Part shown: positions 62,150 through 64,000 of the stretch, piece by piece
Numbering within the stretch: the stretch's first letter is position 1
Layout: every line of letters starts with the position of its first letter
Assembly (NCBI GenBank): GCA_028281765.1
Contig: JANQJF010000119.1
Span: 44,402-108,401 of the forward strand
From: Planctomycetota bacterium
GTDB lineage: Bacteria > Planctomycetota > UBA1135 > UBA2386
Reading direction: 5' to 3'
DNA: 64,000 nucleotides
The notes under the pieces: generated by a model
Databases searched by the model: none
What the model saw: only the letters and a program-made list of their open reading frames with translations
Told to the model about the DNA's origin: nothing
Made by a program: the position numbers and the translations under genes

Positions 62150-63357
62150 TAGTGTGATGTACGAGAAGTTTCGTCTCAAAGTTTGAGCCACCCGACTCAG
62201 TGCTTTCGTACCTCCGACAGGAGGTGATGATGAAAGCGATGGGACGCCCCGTACCGAGCCTCACGCTCAGCGACGCCGAGAGAGCCGAGTTGCAGAGACT
62301 GGCACGAAGTCGATCGGGCCAGGCCGCCGCATACCGTCGTGCGCGGATCATTCTGAAGTGCGCAAGCGGCCTCAACGACATCGAGGTCGCAGAGGAACTC
62401 GACACGACCAGAGAGACGGTTGGAAGGTGGCGGCGACGCTTTCTCGTAGACCGACTCGATGGGTTGTGCGACGAGCCGCGATCGGGAGCGCCACGAAAGA
62501 TCACGGACGACGTTGTCGAAGCCGTGATCGATGTCACGCTGAATCAGAAGCCTCGGAAGGCGTCGCAGTGGAGCACTCGGTTGCTCGCGAAACAGACCGG
62601 GCTGTCTCACTCGTCGATCCGCGAGATCTGGCGAGCGTTCGGGCTTCGCCCACATCGGTCGGAGACCTTCTCACTTTCCACCGATCCCCAGTTCGTTGCG
62701 AAGGTGCGAGACGTCGTCGGGCTCTACATGAACCCGCCGGCAAACGCATTGGTGCTGTGCGTTGACGAGAAGTCACAGATCCAAGCGCTCGATCGGTCGC
62801 AGCCGATCTTGCCGATGCGGCCCACGACGCCTCATCGCGTTACTCACAACTACGTGCGACATGGAACGACGTCGCTGTTCGCCGCGCTCGACATCGCGAC
62901 CGGCAATGTCATCGGCAAGTGCTTTCGTCGACACCGCACCGACGAGTTCCTCAAGTTCCTCAACGTCGTCAAGAAGAACGTGCCCGACGATCTCGACGTC
63001 CACTTCGTGATGGACAACTACACGACGCACAAGACCGAGCGGGTGAAGCGCTGGCTACTTCGTAATCCGCGATTCCACATCCACTTCACGCCGACTCACG
63101 CGTCGTGGTTGAACATGGTCGAAGGCTGGTTCTCGTTGCTCTCAAGGCGGAAGCTCAAGCGTGCCGTGCACTGCAGCACGCGGGCTCTCGAGCGAGACAT
63201 CCACGACTTCATCGACGCGCACAACGAAAGCCCGACGCCTTTCGTCTGGACCAAGAGCGCCGACGAAATGCTGGACAGCCTCACGCGATACTGCGAAGCC
63301 GTGAAACCGTGAGAATCGCCCAAAACATTGAGAGCGAACTTCTCGTACATCACACTA
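62150..63357 (+). mobile_element. IS630-family insertion sequence with TA target duplication
   Basis: About 1204 bases between TA dinucleotides at 62150-62151 and 63356-63357. Terminal inverted repeats begin GTGTGATGTACGAGAAGTT on both ends (19 identical, then three mismatches and TCTCAA). One transposase gene, intact. The target gene can be rebuilt exactly, so insertion is recent. Confidence 0.93.
62230..63312 (+). CDS. IS630-family DDE transposase
   Basis: ATG 62230 with AGGAGGTG immediately before; 360 residues. N-terminal HTH (RRARIILKCASGLNDIEVAE, LDTTRETVGRWRRRFL). Catalytic DDE: LCVDEKSQIQALDRS, DVHFVMDNYTTHK, ASWLNMVEGWFSLLSRR. Complete and without frameshift, so probably active in cis. 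Confidence 0.95.
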   Translation: MKAMGRPVPSLTLSDAERAELQRLARSRSGQAAAYRRARIILKCASGLNDIEVAEELDTTRETVGRWRRRFLVDRLDGLCDEPRSGAPRKITDDVVEAVIDVTLNQKPRKASQWSTRLLAKQTGLSHSSIREIWRAFGLRPHRSETFSLSTDPQFVAKVRDVVGLYMNPPANALVLCVDEKSQIQALDRSQPILPMRPTTPHRVTHNYVRHGTTSLFAALDIATGNVIGKCFRRHRTDEFLKFLNVVKKNVPDDLDVHFVMDNYTTHKTERVKRWLLRNPRFHIHFTPTHASWLNMVEGWFSLLSRRKLKRAVHCSTRALERDIHDFIDAHNESPTPFVWTKSADEMLDSLTRYCEAVKP

Positions 63358-63721
63358 GATCAGCCGAATACTTGCCCCACGCGTCACGCAGTTGTTTGGC
63401 GAGGTCTGGTGAGCGCCTTATCCTTAAAACCTGCTGCTCTGTTAGATTACACTGGCTCTTCGCATGCTTCAGCCAATCGGGAACGGGCTGTAGAACCGGC
63501 TCTTTTTGCCCAACCTCTTCTGCCCTCAGTTCTTCGGCACTAATCCTCACCGGCACCCGAACGGCCGGGCTCTCAGGAGTTCCGCGCCCCACATCACTCT
63601 CGGTCACATTACTCGCAGAAGCCCTCGAAGCTGGACGCGATTGTGTACCCAAATCCAGACTTAGCACCAACCAAAGGCAGCCTACTCCAGCTGCCAGCGT
63701 GACCAGGATAGATGTTCGCAT
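63358..63721 (-). pseudogene. Secreted protein, 5' part, cut by IS630
   Basis: ATG 63721. Signal-anchor TSILVTLAAGVGCLWLVLSL, then ISAEELRAEEVGQKEPVLQP and helical QCNLTEQQVLRIRRSPDLAK. The frame stops inside the IS end. Continues at 61859-62149. Confidence 0.85.
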
Positions 63722-63724
63722 GCG

Positions 63725-64000
63725 TCAGCACTCCATGTCGGTTGCGAGGTTACTCTGGGGAGCGGCGCTCCGCAAGATGCCCTTCGAGACCTGGAGCAAC
63801 CGCTTGATTCGTCCTCGATGGGCTTGCTGTCCGTATTCGCCTGGATCTGTACGCTCGCCCGCTCTCGCTCGCCCCATGCCGTTAACCCCCAGCGCGCCGT
63901 AAGCAAGGCCAAGGCTGAGTACCTCGCTGTCGAACAACGAAGTCCGGCGTATGCGAAGCATCTCGGCGAAGCAGCACGTCTTCTTGGGTTGCCGATCACG
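63725..64000 (-). CDS. Hypothetical protein (5' end outside window)
   Basis: Open from the right edge (RQPKKTCCFAEMLRIRRTSL) to the stop at 63725; ATG 63961 is a possible internal start. Text GRIKRLLQVSKGILRSAAPQ looks coding. It ends three bases before the start of the IS-interrupted gene, suggesting an operon. Family unknown. Confidence 0.5.
   Translation of the reverse strand, partial: RDRQPKKTCCFAEMLRIRRTSLFDSEVLSLGLAYGALGVNGMGRARAGERTDPGEYGQQAHRGRIKRLLQVSKGILRSAAPQSNLATDMEC

Noticed and set aside
1-64000. CRISPR array or rRNA operon
   Set aside because: No regularly spaced repeats and no rRNA-like conserved stretches were seen on either strand.

Overview
Organism. The window is high-GC and bacterial. 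A PAS-GGDEF-EAL signalling protein, lipoproteins with clear lipoboxes, Gly-rich and Kelch surface proteins and a 1020-residue SBBP/IPT secreted protein suggest a planctomycete-like chromosome. That assignment is an inference from protein style, since there is no rRNA or ribosomal protein gene here.

Layout. 1-5.8 kb looks like chromosome (c-di-GMP enzyme, secreted SBBP/IPT protein, TauE/SafE permease). At 5935 an intact tRNA-Phe is followed by a tyrosine integrase, and an accessory region of at least 55 kb begins. Its first block (6.0-14.3 kb) is a compact element. It has the integrase, a small HTH protein and a tightly coupled minus-strand operon carrying a HerA-type DNA pump, a winged-helix/nuclease-like protein, a short Hsp70 with its own GrpE-like partner, two small membrane proteins and a Cys-rich protein. 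Three different tRNA 3' halves lie in the same orientation at 14.8 kb (initiator Met), 18.6 kb (Lys-like) and 61.7 kb (Ala). They mark old or current attachment sites, two of them beside an integrase or integrase remnant. 17.3-18.6 kb is a junkyard of pseudogenes. 19-33 kb holds accessory genes: HEPN/MNT and AbrB/RelE-like toxin-antitoxin pairs, a RHH protein, a Kelch lipoprotein, a LuxR-type regulator and an ECF sigma factor. 33.5-36.5 kb holds membrane proteins of unknown role.

36.8-44.2 kb is the most unusual part. A minus-strand operon with start/stop overlaps encodes a phosphopantetheinyl transferase, an ACP-like protein, an XRE regulator, an ImmA/IrrE metallopeptidase fused to a chagasin-like cysteine-protease inhibitor, a papain-like peptidase, a thymidylate-synthase-like enzyme and a MazG-like pyrophosphohydrolase. 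A HNH-ABC protein lies upstream, and a protein of the thymine-hypermodification (5-hmdU kinase helical / glutamyl-putrescinyl-thymine pyrophosphorylase-like) family converges on it. I infer a regulated nucleotide-modification and proteolysis conflict system that may be undescribed.

44.4-51.1 kb holds a second HerA-nuclease operon, a DUF4041/GIY-YIG protein and a recombinase with a zinc ribbon. Several genes here and at 23-28 kb have archaeal-looking TATA boxes placed for leaderless transcription. 51.2-59.8 kb carries an RDD protein, envelope proteins, a methyltransferase, a malate/lactate-type dehydrogenase and a tandem methylglyoxal synthase. 60.4-61.5 kb is a second integrase beside the tRNA-Ala fragment. 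At 62.15-63.36 kb an IS630-family element interrupts a secreted-protein gene that can be rebuilt exactly in frame.
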